A stretch of DNA of 64,000 bases, taken from the NCBI GenBank assembly GCA_004367505.1, contig SFCB01000116.1, forward strand, positions 1 to 64,000, read 5' to 3'. A model generated the notes under the pieces. It worked only from the letters and a program-made list of their open reading frames with translations, ran no database searches and was not told the origin of the DNA. Positions within the stretch are counted from its first letter, which is position 1; every line of letters begins with the position of its first letter. This DNA is from Chloroflexi bacterium OHK40 (lineage in GTDB: Bacteria; Chloroflexota; Chloroflexia; Chloroflexales; Chloroflexaceae). Below are positions 42,995 through 52,100 of the stretch, piece after piece. Made by a program: the position numbers and the translations under genes.

Positions 42995-43023
42995 TTGACG
43001 GTAAGAAGCGCCTGTGCTACACT
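42995..43023 (+). promoter_or_regulatory. Sigma-70-type promoter of the divergent hydrolase genes
   Basis: TTGACG (42995-43000), a 17-base spacer and TACACT (43018-43023) with the extended form TGTGCTACACT. It points to the hydrolase gene at 43216 and abuts the candidate operators, as a repressible promoter would. Confidence 0.75.
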
Positions 43024-43215
43024 CGCCCTACCCTCGCCGTGGCCGATCGCCCCTCAGGGCTGGCACCGGATGACCTTGCCCCACACGATCCCGCGCCAAT
43101 CCACGGACCCACCACGCCACACGCGGCTTTGTGGCGCTGGAGGTCCGTAGGCGTTCAGTCTGAGGGTTACGGAGCCCGCACGCTGCTGTGGTAGCACATC
43201 ATCAGGATACGTTGT

Positions 43216-45183
43216 ATGGCACAGGCATTATATCGCGGCCCCACGCTAGACGCGCCGTTCGACTTCGCCATCGGCTGTAACTACTGGGCCTCGCACGCGG
43301 GCACCGCGATGTGGTCGGACTGGCGGCCCGAGATCGTCGCCACGGATCTCGAACAGCTCGCGGCCACTGGTGTGCAAGTGCTCCGCGTATTCCCACTCTG
43401 GCCGGACTTCCAGCCGATTGTGCAGCTCTACGGCGGCACCGGAGAGCTCGTCGAGATCCGCTTCGGCGAGCGGCCACTCCCCGACGACGAGGCTGGCCGG
43501 AGCGGGGTCTCCGCCATCATGGTCGAGCGACTACGTGCCCTGCTCGACTACGCGAACGACGCGGGCCTGCGGGTCATCGTGAGCCTGATCACCGGCTGGA
43601 TGAGCGGTCGGCTCTTCGTGCCCCCGGCCCTCGCTGGCCGCAATCTGCTGACCGACCCGGTCGCCCTGATGTGGCAGACCCGCCTGGTGCGCTATCTGGT
43701 GACGCGGCTGCGCGACCACCCGGCGATCAGCGCCTGGGACCTGGGCAACGAGTGCAATGTGATGGGCAAGGTGCCGGGGCGCGAGGCCGCCTGGCACTGG
43801 AGCGCGACGATTGCCAACGCCATCCGCGCGGTTGACCAGAGCCGGCCGGTGATCTCCGGCATGCATAGCCTCGGCCTGGACGGGAGCTGGCGCATCGAGG
43901 ACCAGGGCGAGCTGACGGATGTGGTGACGACCCATCCCTACCCGCTCTGGACACCCTACAGCGGCCAGGATCCGCTGATCAGTATGCGCGCCCTGCTCCA
44001 CGCAACCTGTGAGTCGCGGCTCTACAGCGATATCAGCGGGCGCCCTTGCGTCGCCGAGGAGATCGGCACGATGGGGCCTATGATCGCCGATGAGCGCGGG
44101 GCCGCCGATTTTCTGCGGCTCAATCTGTTTTCGCTCTGGCTCCACGATGTGCGTGGCCTGCTCTGGTGGAGCGCCTTCGACCAGCATACGCTCGAGCACG
44201 CGCCCTACGACTGGGTGGCCGTGGAACGTGAGCTTGGCCTCCTGCACGCCGATGGCCGCCCGAAGCCCGTTGCATCAGAGCTAAACAAGTTTAGTGAACA
44301 ATTAGCCGCGCTTCCCATACCGCGTTTACCGCCCTTCCAGCGCGATGCGGTCTGTCTGCTGAGCGCCGACCAGGACCACTGGGCGGTAGCCTACGGCGCC
44401 TTCGTGCTGGCGAAACAGGCAGGCTTTGACGTGCAGTTTCAGTCGGCCGAGCAACCACTGCTAGCGGCGCCACTCTACCTCCTGCCGTCGATCAGCGGCC
44501 ACCGGGTTCTCCCGCGCCGGCGCTGGCAGGAGTTACTCGCCCACGTTGCCGCCGGGTCAACACTCTACATCTCGCATGAGGACGGCTTCCTGAGCGAGTT
44601 CGAGCCGCTCACCGGGCTCCACCTGCGCAGCCGCTCGGCGCGCCGCGCCGAGGTGCGCTTCGCGCTCGACGATCTCGACGGCCGCGCGACCTTTCAGTTG
44701 CCGGCCGCATTCCGGCTTGAGCTCGCGGCGAGCCGGGCCACCGTGCTCGCCACCGAGCCCGATGGGAACCCCGTGTTCACCTGCGCGCCCTACGGACGCG
44801 GCCAGGTCTTCTTCTGCGGCCTGGCGCCCGAGACGATCCTCACCCGGCGCCCCGGCGCCTTTCATAGCCCCGAGGAGCCACCGTACTGGCGGCTCTACCA
44901 GCTGATCGCCCAGCGGGCGGGCCTCGATCGCGTGGTGAGCAAGCAGGCCCCCCGGCTCGGGCTCACCGAGCACGTTGTGAGCGAGCAGCACCGCTATATT
45001 GCCGCGATCAACTACGGCGATGTGCCGATTCAGACCCGCGTGCGGCTGCATCCCGAGTGGCGGCTTGAGCAGGTTTTGCTGGGTGCCGTGAGCGCCGATG
45101 CCCCGGGGCACCTGTGGCTCGACCTGGGCGGCTGTGATGCGGCGATCATCGCCTGCGGCCGCCGGGCTGGCGCCACGCCGTGA
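43216..45183 (+). CDS. Clan GH-A glycoside hydrolase (GH5/GH2-core-like)
   Basis: A protein of 655 residues, ATG 43216 with AGGA nine bases upstream. The (beta/alpha)8 barrel occupies about 15-370: FAIGCNYWASHAG, ATGVQVLRVFPLWPDFQP, the acid/base Glu179 in AWDLGNECN, and nucleophile Glu282 in CVAEEIGTMG. WWSAFDQHTLEHAPYDW closes the barrel. The C-terminal 280 residues include a glutamine-amidotransferase-like region (AVCLLSADQDHWAVAYGAFVLA, PLYLLPSISG) and a beta domain. No signal peptide. The substrate may be a mannoside, galactoside or similar. The overlap with AT-rich codons near residue 356-362 coincides with a candidate operator. The glucuronidase gene follows 130 bases later. Confidence 0.75.
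   Translation: MAQALYRGPTLDAPFDFAIGCNYWASHAGTAMWSDWRPEIVATDLEQLAATGVQVLRVFPLWPDFQPIVQLYGGTGELVEIRFGERPLPDDEAGRSGVSAIMVERLRALLDYANDAGLRVIVSLITGWMSGRLFVPPALAGRNLLTDPVALMWQTRLVRYLVTRLRDHPAISAWDLGNECNVMGKVPGREAAWHWSATIANAIRAVDQSRPVISGMHSLGLDGSWRIEDQGELTDVVTTHPYPLWTPYSGQDPLISMRALLHATCESRLYSDISGRPCVAEEIGTMGPMIADERGAADFLRLNLFSLWLHDVRGLLWWSAFDQHTLEHAPYDWVAVERELGLLHADGRPKPVASELNKFSEQLAALPIPRLPPFQRDAVCLLSADQDHWAVAYGAFVLAKQAGFDVQFQSAEQPLLAAPLYLLPSISGHRVLPRRRWQELLAHVAAGSTLYISHEDGFLSEFEPLTGLHLRSRSARRAEVRFALDDLDGRATFQLPAAFRLELAASRATVLATEPDGNPVFTCAPYGRGQVFFCGLAPETILTRRPGAFHSPEEPPYWRLYQLIAQRAGLDRVVSKQAPRLGLTEHVVSEQHRYIAAINYGDVPIQTRVRLHPEWRLEQVLLGAVSADAPGHLWLDLGGCDAAIIACGRRAGATP
44281..44298. promoter_or_regulatory. 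Candidate intragenic LacI operator
   Basis: The palindrome CTAAACAAGTTTAG (44281-44294) overlaps TTTAGTGAA (44290-44298), the reverse of the TTCACTAAA found near the LacI gene. It sits in the hydrolase coding sequence and there forces codons (TTT, AGT, nearby TTA) that are rare in this GC-rich gene. Confidence 0.4.
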
Positions 45184-45313
45184 GCCACCCGGCCCCGCCG
45201 GGATGGTCGGCCAGCGCAGGCGGACGCAGCACGCTGCGGTCCTCCGCCCCTCCGTTACGTCCGGTCGGTGGCTCTCGCGGACACCTGTCCCCTCGTTCTA
45301 CAGGAGGCACACG

Positions 45314-47080
45314 ATGTCCCTCCGCCCGCAAAGCAGCGCGGCCCGCGTCCTGTTCACCCTGGATGGTCCCTGGCAGTTTCAACCCGACCCCGACGATGTG
45401 GGCGAGGCCGCTGGATGGACCGGCGGCCTCCCCGCGCCCCGCCCGATCGCTGTGCCCGCCAGCTGGAATGAGCAGTATGGCGACCTCGTCCACTTTTTCG
45501 GGGCCGGGTGGTATCAGACGCGCCTGGACCTGCCACCACGCGCCCCCAACTCTGTCGCTCAGCTCCACATCGGCTCGGCGTTCTACCGGTGCGATGTCTG
45601 GCTCGACGGCGAGTATCTGGGCGGTGCTGAGGGCGGCTACCTCCCCGCCATCTTCGCGCTGGGCGAGCGGGCGCGGCCCGGGAGCCGGCTGGTCGTGCGC
45701 GTTGATGGGCGCCTCAGCCCGACCACCGTGCCCTCTGCCGGGCAGCCCTCCGATCCACGCGACGTGTTCGCCTCGTTCGATCAGCAGTTCCCCCGTGTCG
45801 GCTTCGATTTCTTCCCCTACTGCGGCATCCACCGGCCGGTGCGGGTGACCGTGCTGCCGGAGCACCACCTCACCGATCTGACCGTCGTCACGGATCCGGA
45901 GGGTAGCGACGGTGTGCGCGTACGGGTGCGGGTTGAGCGCAGCGATGCGCGCCCGTGCACCCTGCGCCTTTCGCTCTGCGGCCAGGAGCTGACCATGGCC
46001 CTGGCGCGCCAGCACGACGAGGCCACGATCGGCCTCACCGCCCCACGGCTCTGGTCGCTGGAGACGCCCACGCTCCACGATCTCCGGGCCGAGCTATGGG
46101 ATGGGCCACACCTCCTTGATTCCTACCAACTCCCCGTGGGGCTGCGCTGGGTTGAGCTCCGCGATGGCCTCCTCCTCCTGAACGGACGCCCCGTGCGGCT
46201 GCGCGGCTTCGGCAAACACGAAGATTTCCCGATCAGCGGGCGCGGGCTGGTGCAGGCGGTCAATGTGCGCGACTTCGACCTGCTCCGCTGGTGTGGGGCC
46301 AACTCCTTCCGCACCACCCACTACCCCTATAGCGAGGAACTGCTCGACCTTGCCGACCAGCTCGGCGTGCTGGTGATCGGCGAGACCCCGGCCGTGGGGC
46401 TGTGGTTCGGCGAGGGCTGGGAGCGGCGGCTCGAGCGCTGCCAGGAGCTGACTGCCGGTCTGATCGCCCGCGACAAGAACCGGCCAAGCGTGATCATCTG
46501 GAGCCTGGCAAACGAGCCGATGTCTGACCGGCCAGCGGCGGAGCCGTTCTTTGCCCGCCTCTTCGCCTGCGCGCGCGCCCTCGATCCGACTCGCCCGCTC
46601 ATGCTCGTCTCGTGGCGTGGTGTGGAGGAGGCCGCCTACGCCCATGCCGACATCCTGGGGCTAAACCGCTACGCCGGGTGGTACAGCGAGCAGGGGCAGA
46701 TCGAACGGGGCGTAGCCCGGCTCAAGGCGGAGCTGAGCGCGATCCACGCGCACTATGGCAAGCCGGTGATGCTCACAGAGTTCGGCGCCGAGGCGATCCC
46801 GGGCCTGCACGCGGCCCCCCCGGAGATGTTCAGCGAGGAGTACCAGGCGGCGCTGATCGCGGCCTACCTGGACACCACCGAGGCGCTGCCGTTCGTGATC
46901 GGCGAACATGTATGGAACTTCGCCGACTTTCGGGCGAACCAGCACACCACCCGTGTGGGCGGGCTCAACCACAAGGGCGTCTTCACGCGCGACCGCCGGC
47001 CGAAGCTCGGCGCCCATCTGCTGCGTAAGCGCTGGCGCGGCGATACAGACGGTTCGCCCCCCACGCTGCTCCCCGCGTGA
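45314..47080 (+). CDS. Beta-glucuronidase, GH2
   Basis: A protein of 588 residues. ATG 45314 follows CAGGAGG by 6 bases. An N-terminal jelly roll (PWQFQPDPDD..PIAVPASWNEQY..GAGWYQTRLDLP), an Ig-like domain and a TIM barrel are in the usual GH2 order. Acid/base Glu401 is in WSLANEP and nucleophile Glu489 is in LTEFGAEAIPG. Asn552 and Lys554 (GLNHKG) form the N-x-K motif that contacts the glucuronate carboxylate, and WNFADF and the RDRRPK end match GUS enzymes. No signal peptide, so it removes glucuronic acid from imported oligosaccharides. It follows the GH-A gene in the same direction and is probably under the same LacI-controlled promoter. Confidence 0.9.
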   Translation: MSLRPQSSAARVLFTLDGPWQFQPDPDDVGEAAGWTGGLPAPRPIAVPASWNEQYGDLVHFFGAGWYQTRLDLPPRAPNSVAQLHIGSAFYRCDVWLDGEYLGGAEGGYLPAIFALGERARPGSRLVVRVDGRLSPTTVPSAGQPSDPRDVFASFDQQFPRVGFDFFPYCGIHRPVRVTVLPEHHLTDLTVVTDPEGSDGVRVRVRVERSDARPCTLRLSLCGQELTMALARQHDEATIGLTAPRLWSLETPTLHDLRAELWDGPHLLDSYQLPVGLRWVELRDGLLLLNGRPVRLRGFGKHEDFPISGRGLVQAVNVRDFDLLRWCGANSFRTTHYPYSEELLDLADQLGVLVIGETPAVGLWFGEGWERRLERCQELTAGLIARDKNRPSVIIWSLANEPMSDRPAAEPFFARLFACARALDPTRPLMLVSWRGVEEAAYAHADILGLNRYAGWYSEQGQIERGVARLKAELSAIHAHYGKPVMLTEFGAEAIPGLHAAPPEMFSEEYQAALIAAYLDTTEALPFVIGEHVWNFADFRANQHTTRVGGLNHKGVFTRDRRPKLGAHLLRKRWRGDTDGSPPTLLPA

Positions 47081-47131
47081 GTGTGGGTGATCGCCGGGGC
47101 GACACGCAGATCGATTGAGCGCCCGACGCAG

Positions 47132-47151
47132 GGACGCGGCACGCGGCGTCC
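47132..47151. terminator. Short hairpin between convergent genes
   Basis: GGACGC (47132-47137) pairs with GCGTCC (47146-47151) in the 91-base gap between the glucuronidase and kdpC ends. No T tract, so activity as a terminator is uncertain. Confidence 0.35.
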
Positions 47152-47171
47152 TCTGTGATCCTCAGCGTGGC

Positions 47172-47771
47172 CTACCGCACCTCGTCGAGGGCGAGGTTGA
47201 GCCGCAGCACGTTCACTCGCGGCTCGCCAAGGATGCCGAAGTCGCGGCCTTCGGTGTGCTCGGCCACGAGCTGGCGCACCCGCGCCTCGCTCAGGCCTCG
47301 GGCAGCAGCCACCCGCCGCACCTGGAACTCGGCCGCCGCCGGGCTGATGTGCGGGTCGAGGCCACTCCCCGAGGCCGTCACGAGATCGGCGGGGTAGGGC
47401 GGCCCGGCCTGCGGGTCGGCGGCGCGCAGCGCTTCGATCCGCGCCTGCACCGCCTCGGCCAGCGCCGGGTTGAGCGGCCCGAGGTTCGAGCCCGACGATC
47501 CGGCCAGGGCGCCGGCATTGAAGGCGTTGTAGGGGTGGCCGCCCGTCGCCGACAGGCGGCCCCAGAAGTAGCGCGGGTCGTCGAAGGGCTGGCCGATCAG
47601 GGCCGAGCCTCGGATTTCGCCGTCCACCACGAGCAGCGAGCCGTTGGCCTGGCCCGGGAAGACCACCCGGGCGATTCCGGTCACCAACAGCGGGTAGAGC
47701 ACGCCGGTGATCAGGGTGAATACGAGCAGGCACACCAGGGCAGGGCGGAACTGGACCGTGAGCGAACGCAT
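47172..47771 (-). CDS. kdpC: Potassium-transporting ATPase subunit C
   Basis: A protein of 199 residues with a single N-terminal membrane helix ([26 protein letters not shown]) and an exported domain: [68 protein letters not shown]. These are the conserved KdpC blocks. It stabilises the KdpFABC complex and assists ATP use by KdpB. It is the last gene of the operon, 98 bases after kdpB, and converges on the glucuronidase gene. Confidence 0.96.
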   Translation of the reverse strand: MRSLTVQFRPALVCLLVFTLITGVLYPLLVTGIARVVFPGQANGSLLVVDGEIRGSALIGQPFDDPRYFWGRLSATGGHPYNAFNAGALAGSSGSNLGPLNPALAEAVQARIEALRAADPQAGPPYPADLVTASGSGLDPHISPAAAEFQVRRVAAARGLSEARVRQLVAEHTEGRDFGILGEPRVNVLRLNLALDEVR

Positions 47772-47869
47772 TGGGTTACCTTATCTTGTTACTGCCCTCA
47801 CCTACCGCACCCCCGCCGCCGCGTGGCCCCGTCCGTAACGGAGCGGGGGATGTGGGCCGGTTGGCTTCT

Positions 47870-49942
47870 TTAGACCAGACCGAGGGTAGTCAGCGCGAGG
47901 TCGATCAGCTTGATCCCGGCAAAGGGAGCGACCAGGCCGCCGAGGCCGTAGATCAGCAGGTTGCGCCGGAGGAGCCGGGCGGCACCCACAGCGCGGTACC
48001 TCACGCCGCGCAGGGCCAGCGGGATGAGGGCGGGGATGATCAGCGCATTGAAGATCACTGCCGAGACGATCGCACTGGCGGGTGAGGTCAGGCCCATCAG
48101 GTTCAGCGCATTGAGCTGTGGGTAGGTCGCCGCAAACGCCGCCGGGATGATCGCGAAATACTTCGCCACATCATTGGCAATGCTGAAGGTCGTCAGCGCG
48201 CCGCGTGTGATCAGCAGCTGTTTGCCGATCGCGACCACCTCGATCAGCTTGGTCGGGTTACTGTCGAGGTCGACCATGTTGCCGGCCTCTCTGGCCGCCT
48301 GGGTGCCGCTATTCATCGCCACCGCCACGTCGGCCTGAGCCAGCGCCGGCGCGTCGTTGGTGCCGTCGCCAGTCATCGCCACCAGGCGCCCGCCGGTCTG
48401 GTACTCGCGAATGAGCTGGAGCTTGGCCTCAGGGGTAGCCTCGGCGAGGAAATCGTCCACCCCGGCCTCGGCGGCGATCGCGGCGGCGGTGAGCGGGTTG
48501 TCGCCGGTGATCATCACCGTCTTGATGCCCATGCGCCGCAACTCGCCGAAGCGCTCCTTCATGCCGCCCTTGACGATATCCTTGAGCTGCACCACGCCCA
48601 GCACCGTCGCCCGGTCGGCCACCACTAGCGGCGTGCCACCATTGCGCGCGATGTTCTCGACGATCGAGTGCACCTCAGGCGGGAAGCTGCCGCCCTGGCC
48701 CTCGACATAGCGCTGGATCGAGTCTGAAGCGCCCTTGCGGATCAGGTTGCCGTTCAGGTTCACACCGCTCATCCTGGTCTGGGCGGTGAAGGGCACGAAC
48801 TCCGCGCCGAGCTCGTGGACGCTGCGCTCGCGGATGCCGTACTTCTCCTTCGCCAGCACCACGATGCTGCGGCCCTCGGGCGTCTCGTCGGCCAGCGAGG
48901 CGAGCTGAGCGGCGTCGGCCAGGTGCTGCTCACTCACCCCGTCGGCGGGGATGAAGGCCACCGCCTGGCGGTTGCCCAGGGTGATCGTGCCGGTCTTGTC
49001 GAGCAGCAGCACATCCACATCGCCGGCGGCCTCCACGGCGCGGCCCGACATGGCGATCACGTTCGCCTGGATCATGCGGTCCATCCCCGCGATGCCGATC
49101 GCCGAGAGCAGCCCGCCGATCGTCGTCGGAATCAGGCAGATCAGCAGCGCCACAAGCACCGTGACGGTCACGGGGGCGCCGCTGCCATTGGCCTCGACGG
49201 CGAAGAGCGAGAAGGGCAGCAGGGTCGCGGTGGCCAGCAGGAAGATGATCGTCAGCGCGGCGAGCAGGATGTTCAGCGCGATCTCGTTGGGCGTCTTCTG
49301 GCGCTTCGCCCCCTCGACCATGCCGATCATGCGGTCCAGAAAGGTCTCGCCGGGGTTCGCGGTGATCCGTACCACCAGCCAGTCGGAGAGCACGGTAGTG
49401 CCGCCAGTCACCGCTGAACGGTCGCCGCCACTTTCACGGATCACGGGGGCGCTCTCGCCGGTGATCGCGCTCTCGTTCACCGAGGCGATGCCCTCCAGCA
49501 CCTCGCCATCAGAGGGGATGATGTCGCCGGCCTCGACGAGCACGACGTCGCCTGCCCGCAGTTCGCCCGAGGCGACGATGCTGTAGGGGGCGCCGTAGCG
49601 CGGCCCCTTGAGCCTTCTAGCCTGCACATCGCGCCGGGCCCGGCGGAGGGTTTCGGCCTGGGCCTTGCCACGGCCCTCGGCCATGGCCTCGGCGAAGTTG
49701 GTGAAGAGCACGGTAAACCAGAGCCAGACGCTCACCGCGAAGATGAAGCGCGCCGGGGCCTCACCCCGGCCAAAGAGCGCCTGGAGCCAGAGCGCAGTGG
49801 TCAGCACGGCGCCCACCAGTACCACGAACATCACCGGATTACGGATCTGCACGCGCGGGTCGAGCTTCTGGAACGAGGCCAGGACGGCATGACGGACAAT
49901 TGCCCTTTCGAAGAGCGGGCGCGACTGTGGTTGCGGGGTCAT
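47870..49942 (-). CDS. kdpB: Potassium-transporting ATPase subunit B (P-type ATPase)
   Basis: A protein of 690 residues. The phosphorylated Asp315 is in [13 protein letters not shown], the actuator loop is [15 protein letters not shown], the hinge motif is [22 protein letters not shown], and about seven membrane helices follow family spacing. It hydrolyses ATP to drive K uptake through KdpA. It begins 13 bases after the kdpA stop. Confidence 0.97.
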   Translation of the reverse strand: MTPQPQSRPLFERAIVRHAVLASFQKLDPRVQIRNPVMFVVLVGAVLTTALWLQALFGRGEAPARFIFAVSVWLWFTVLFTNFAEAMAEGRGKAQAETLRRARRDVQARRLKGPRYGAPYSIVASGELRAGDVVLVEAGDIIPSDGEVLEGIASVNESAITGESAPVIRESGGDRSAVTGGTTVLSDWLVVRITANPGETFLDRMIGMVEGAKRQKTPNEIALNILLAALTIIFLLATATLLPFSLFAVEANGSGAPVTVTVLVALLICLIPTTIGGLLSAIGIAGMDRMIQANVIAMSGRAVEAAGDVDVLLLDKTGTITLGNRQAVAFIPADGVSEQHLADAAQLASLADETPEGRSIVVLAKEKYGIRERSVHELGAEFVPFTAQTRMSGVNLNGNLIRKGASDSIQRYVEGQGGSFPPEVHSIVENIARNGGTPLVVADRATVLGVVQLKDIVKGGMKERFGELRRMGIKTVMITGDNPLTAAAIAAEAGVDDFLAEATPEAKLQLIREYQTGGRLVAMTGDGTNDAPALAQADVAVAMNSGTQAAREAGNMVDLDSNPTKLIEVVAIGKQLLITRGALTTFSIANDVAKYFAIIPAAFAATYPQLNALNLMGLTSPASAIVSAVIFNALIIPALIPLALRGVRYRAVGAARLLRRNLLIYGLGGLVAPFAGIKLIDLALTTLGLV

Positions 49943-49955
49943 ATGCGTAGTTCCT

Positions 49956-51731
49956 CTACAGCCCGAGCATCAGCAGCTGCTCAACGATCGGGCCGAGGGC
50001 CAGGGCCGGGATGAACGTGAGCGCGCCGACGATGATCACCACGCCGATCAGCAGCACGACGAACAGGGGCGTATGGGTAGGCAGGGTACCCGGGCCGGCG
50101 GGCACGGTCCTTCTGGCCGCCAGTGAACCGGCGATCGCCAGGACCGGCACCATCAGCCAGTAGCGCGCGATCAGCATCGCCAGGCCGCCGGTGGTGTTGT
50201 AGAACGGGTTGTTGGCCCCGAGCCCCGCAAAGGCCGAGCCGTTGTTGTTCCCCTGCGAGCTGAAGGCGTAGAGCACTTCGCTGAAGCCGTGGGCGCCAGG
50301 GTTGTAGATGCTGGTGTAGCTGATGGCCGGCTCGTAGAGGGCACCTTTGCCCCAGGGCGTCGCCACGGCCAGCGCGGTGAAGAAGAGCACCACTACACAG
50401 GGGATAAGGATGACCAGCGAGGCCATCTTCATCTCGAACGTCTCGATCTTCTTGCCCAGGTACTCCGGCGTACGCCCCACCATCAGCCCGGCGATGAACA
50501 CCGCGATGATCGCGAAGATCAGCAGGCCGTAGAGCCCCGAGCCCACCCCACCGAAGACCACCTCGCCGAGCTGCATCAGGAAGAGGGGCGCCAGCCCGCC
50601 GAGTGGCGTGTAGGAGCCGTGCATCGAGTTGACCGAGCCGTTCGAGGCGGCGGTAGTTGCCGCCGCCCAGAGCGCCGAACTGGCGATGCCGAAGCGAGCC
50701 TCCTTGCCCTCCATGTTGCCGCCAGCCTGCTGATCACTCGCCGTTAGATCCACGCCGAGGGCAGCGAGCTGCGGTGTGCCTGCCTGCTCCTGGATCGCTG
50801 CCAGCAGCACGAAGGGCACGAAGAGCAGCGTCATGGCCGCGAGCAGCGCCCAGCCCTGGCGCCTGTCGCCCACCATCGTGCCGAAGGTGAAGCAGAGCGC
50901 CGCCGGGATGAGCAAGATCGCGAGCAGCTCCAGGAAGTTCGCGAGCGGGGTCGGATTCTCGAAGGGGTGGGCCGAGTTGGTGTTGAAGAAGCCGCCGCCG
51001 TTGGTACCCAGCTGCTTGATCGCGATCTGCGAGGCCGCCGGCCCCATCGGCAGTGTCTGTGTGGTCACGGGGTTGCCATCGCCGTCCGTCGTGCCCTGGA
51101 GCAGCGGCACCTCCACGTAGGGGTCGAAGCTCTGCACCACGCCCTGCGAGACGAGCGCCAGCGCCAGGATGAGCGCCAGTGGCAGCAGAATGTAGAGTGT
51201 TGAGCGGGTCAGATCGACCCAGAAGTTGCCGATGCTGGCCTCCGTGCGCGCCCGCAGCCCACGGATGAGCGCCACGAGTACAGCCATGCCCGAGGCGGCC
51301 GAGAGGAAATTCTGCACGTTCAGGCCGAGCATCTGCGCGAGGTAGCTCATCGTCACTTCGCCGCTGTAGCCCTGCCAGTTGGTGTTCGAGGCGAACGAGG
51401 CCGCCGTGTTGAACGCCGAGTCGGGTGTGACCGCGCCGAGGCTGGCCGGGTTGAGCGGCAGGGCGGACTGGAGCCGCTGCAGCCCGTAGACGACAAGCAT
51501 GCCCAGGGCGTTGAAGAGGATCACCGCGACGGCGTACTGCTTCCAGCTCTGCCCTTCCTCCACGCGAGTGCCGCAGAGCCGGTACAGCAGCCGTTCAAGC
51601 GGGGCGAGCAGGGTGTTCAACCCGACGTTCTGGCCCTCATAGACCCGCGCCATGTACCAGCCGAGCGGCCTGACCAGGGCCAGCAGCACGACGAGGTAGA
51701 GGGCGATCTGGAGCCATCCAATCGTCGTCAT
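49956..51731 (-). CDS. kdpA: Potassium-transporting ATPase subunit A (K-selective channel-like)
   Basis: A protein of 591 residues with ten or more membrane helices and the selectivity-filter segments of the superfamily of K transporters, including TNWQGYSGE near the first and [20 protein letters not shown] for the second filter. It binds and conducts K in the KdpFABC complex. Its ATG shares one base with the kdpF stop (TGATG), which indicates translational coupling. Confidence 0.97.
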   Translation of the reverse strand: MTTIGWLQIALYLVVLLALVRPLGWYMARVYEGQNVGLNTLLAPLERLLYRLCGTRVEEGQSWKQYAVAVILFNALGMLVVYGLQRLQSALPLNPASLGAVTPDSAFNTAASFASNTNWQGYSGEVTMSYLAQMLGLNVQNFLSAASGMAVLVALIRGLRARTEASIGNFWVDLTRSTLYILLPLALILALALVSQGVVQSFDPYVEVPLLQGTTDGDGNPVTTQTLPMGPAASQIAIKQLGTNGGGFFNTNSAHPFENPTPLANFLELLAILLIPAALCFTFGTMVGDRRQGWALLAAMTLLFVPFVLLAAIQEQAGTPQLAALGVDLTASDQQAGGNMEGKEARFGIASSALWAAATTAASNGSVNSMHGSYTPLGGLAPLFLMQLGEVVFGGVGSGLYGLLIFAIIAVFIAGLMVGRTPEYLGKKIETFEMKMASLVILIPCVVVLFFTALAVATPWGKGALYEPAISYTSIYNPGAHGFSEVLYAFSSQGNNNGSAFAGLGANNPFYNTTGGLAMLIARYWLMVPVLAIAGSLAARRTVPAGPGTLPTHTPLFVVLLIGVVIIVGALTFIPALALGPIVEQLLMLGL

Positions 51732-51820
51732 CAGAAGCGCTCCGGATTCAACAGGGCCACAAACAGGTAGACCAGCAGCGCCAGCGCCAGAACGGCACCG
51801 ACCAGATAGAGCACGCTCAC
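51731..51820 (-). CDS. kdpF: Potassium-transporting ATPase small subunit F
   Basis: A 29-residue peptide, VSVLYLVGAVLALALLVYLF followed by VALLNPERF, made of one membrane helix and the typical NPERF-like end of KdpF. The start is GTG 51820 after GGGGGAAG, and a GTG two codons later is also possible. KdpF stabilises the Kdp complex in the membrane. It overlaps kdpA by one base. Confidence 0.88.
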   Translation of the reverse strand: MSVLYLVGAVLALALLVYLFVALLNPERF

Positions 51821-51821
51821 C

Positions 51822-51914
51822 TTACTTCCCCCTCATCAGACGATCGCTGAGCTCGATCAGCCCCCAGGTAAGGGCGAAGAAGCCGATCGTCAGCCCGAGA
51901 AACACCAGATCCAT
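51822..51914 (-). CDS. 30-residue single-helix membrane peptide leading the kdp operon
   Basis: ATG 51914 follows a GGGAGG box. The product is a hydrophobic helix (LVFLGLTIGFFALTWGLIEL) with a charged tail SDRLMRGK. Its stop codon is 1 base before the kdpF start, so it is the first gene of the operon. I recall similar short peptides ahead of kdpF in other bacteria, usually left unannotated. A role in the Kdp complex is plausible but inferred from position. Confidence 0.65.
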   Translation of the reverse strand: MDLVFLGLTIGFFALTWGLIELSDRLMRGK

Positions 51915-51966
51915 CACATCCTCCCGCGATTGTTCACGAACACGAGCGTTACTGTAGCCCTGACCC

Positions 51967-52020
51967 GTATAAAAATGGCGTATAAAACGTGGCTCGCGGC
52001 GTAAAAATGGTATACAAAAC
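51967..52020. promoter_or_regulatory. Paired 22-base direct repeats in the kdp control region
   Basis: Units at 51967-51988 and 51999-52020 agree in 17 of 22 positions, sharing TAAAAATGG and AAAAC, and start 32 bases apart (about three helical turns). They are A/T-rich in a GC-rich region and lie between the kdp operon and kdpD. They are candidate sites for a response regulator such as KdpE. Known KdpE sites are also T/A-rich with TTTATAC-like parts. Confidence 0.55.
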
Positions 52021-52021
52021 C

Positions 52022-52050
52022 TTCCGAAGCGTGGCCTGCTGGCCTACAAT
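52022..52050 (+). promoter_or_regulatory. Possible kdpD promoter
   Basis: TACAAT (52045-52050) has a weak -35 TTCCGA (52022-52027) at 17 bases. It lies 51 bases before the kdpD start and right after the second 22-base repeat, so a bound activator could replace the poor -35. Confidence 0.45.
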
Positions 52051-52100
52051 ACAGATGCACGCAGGAACGAAACACCCACCTGGCGCAGCCGAGGAACCCG

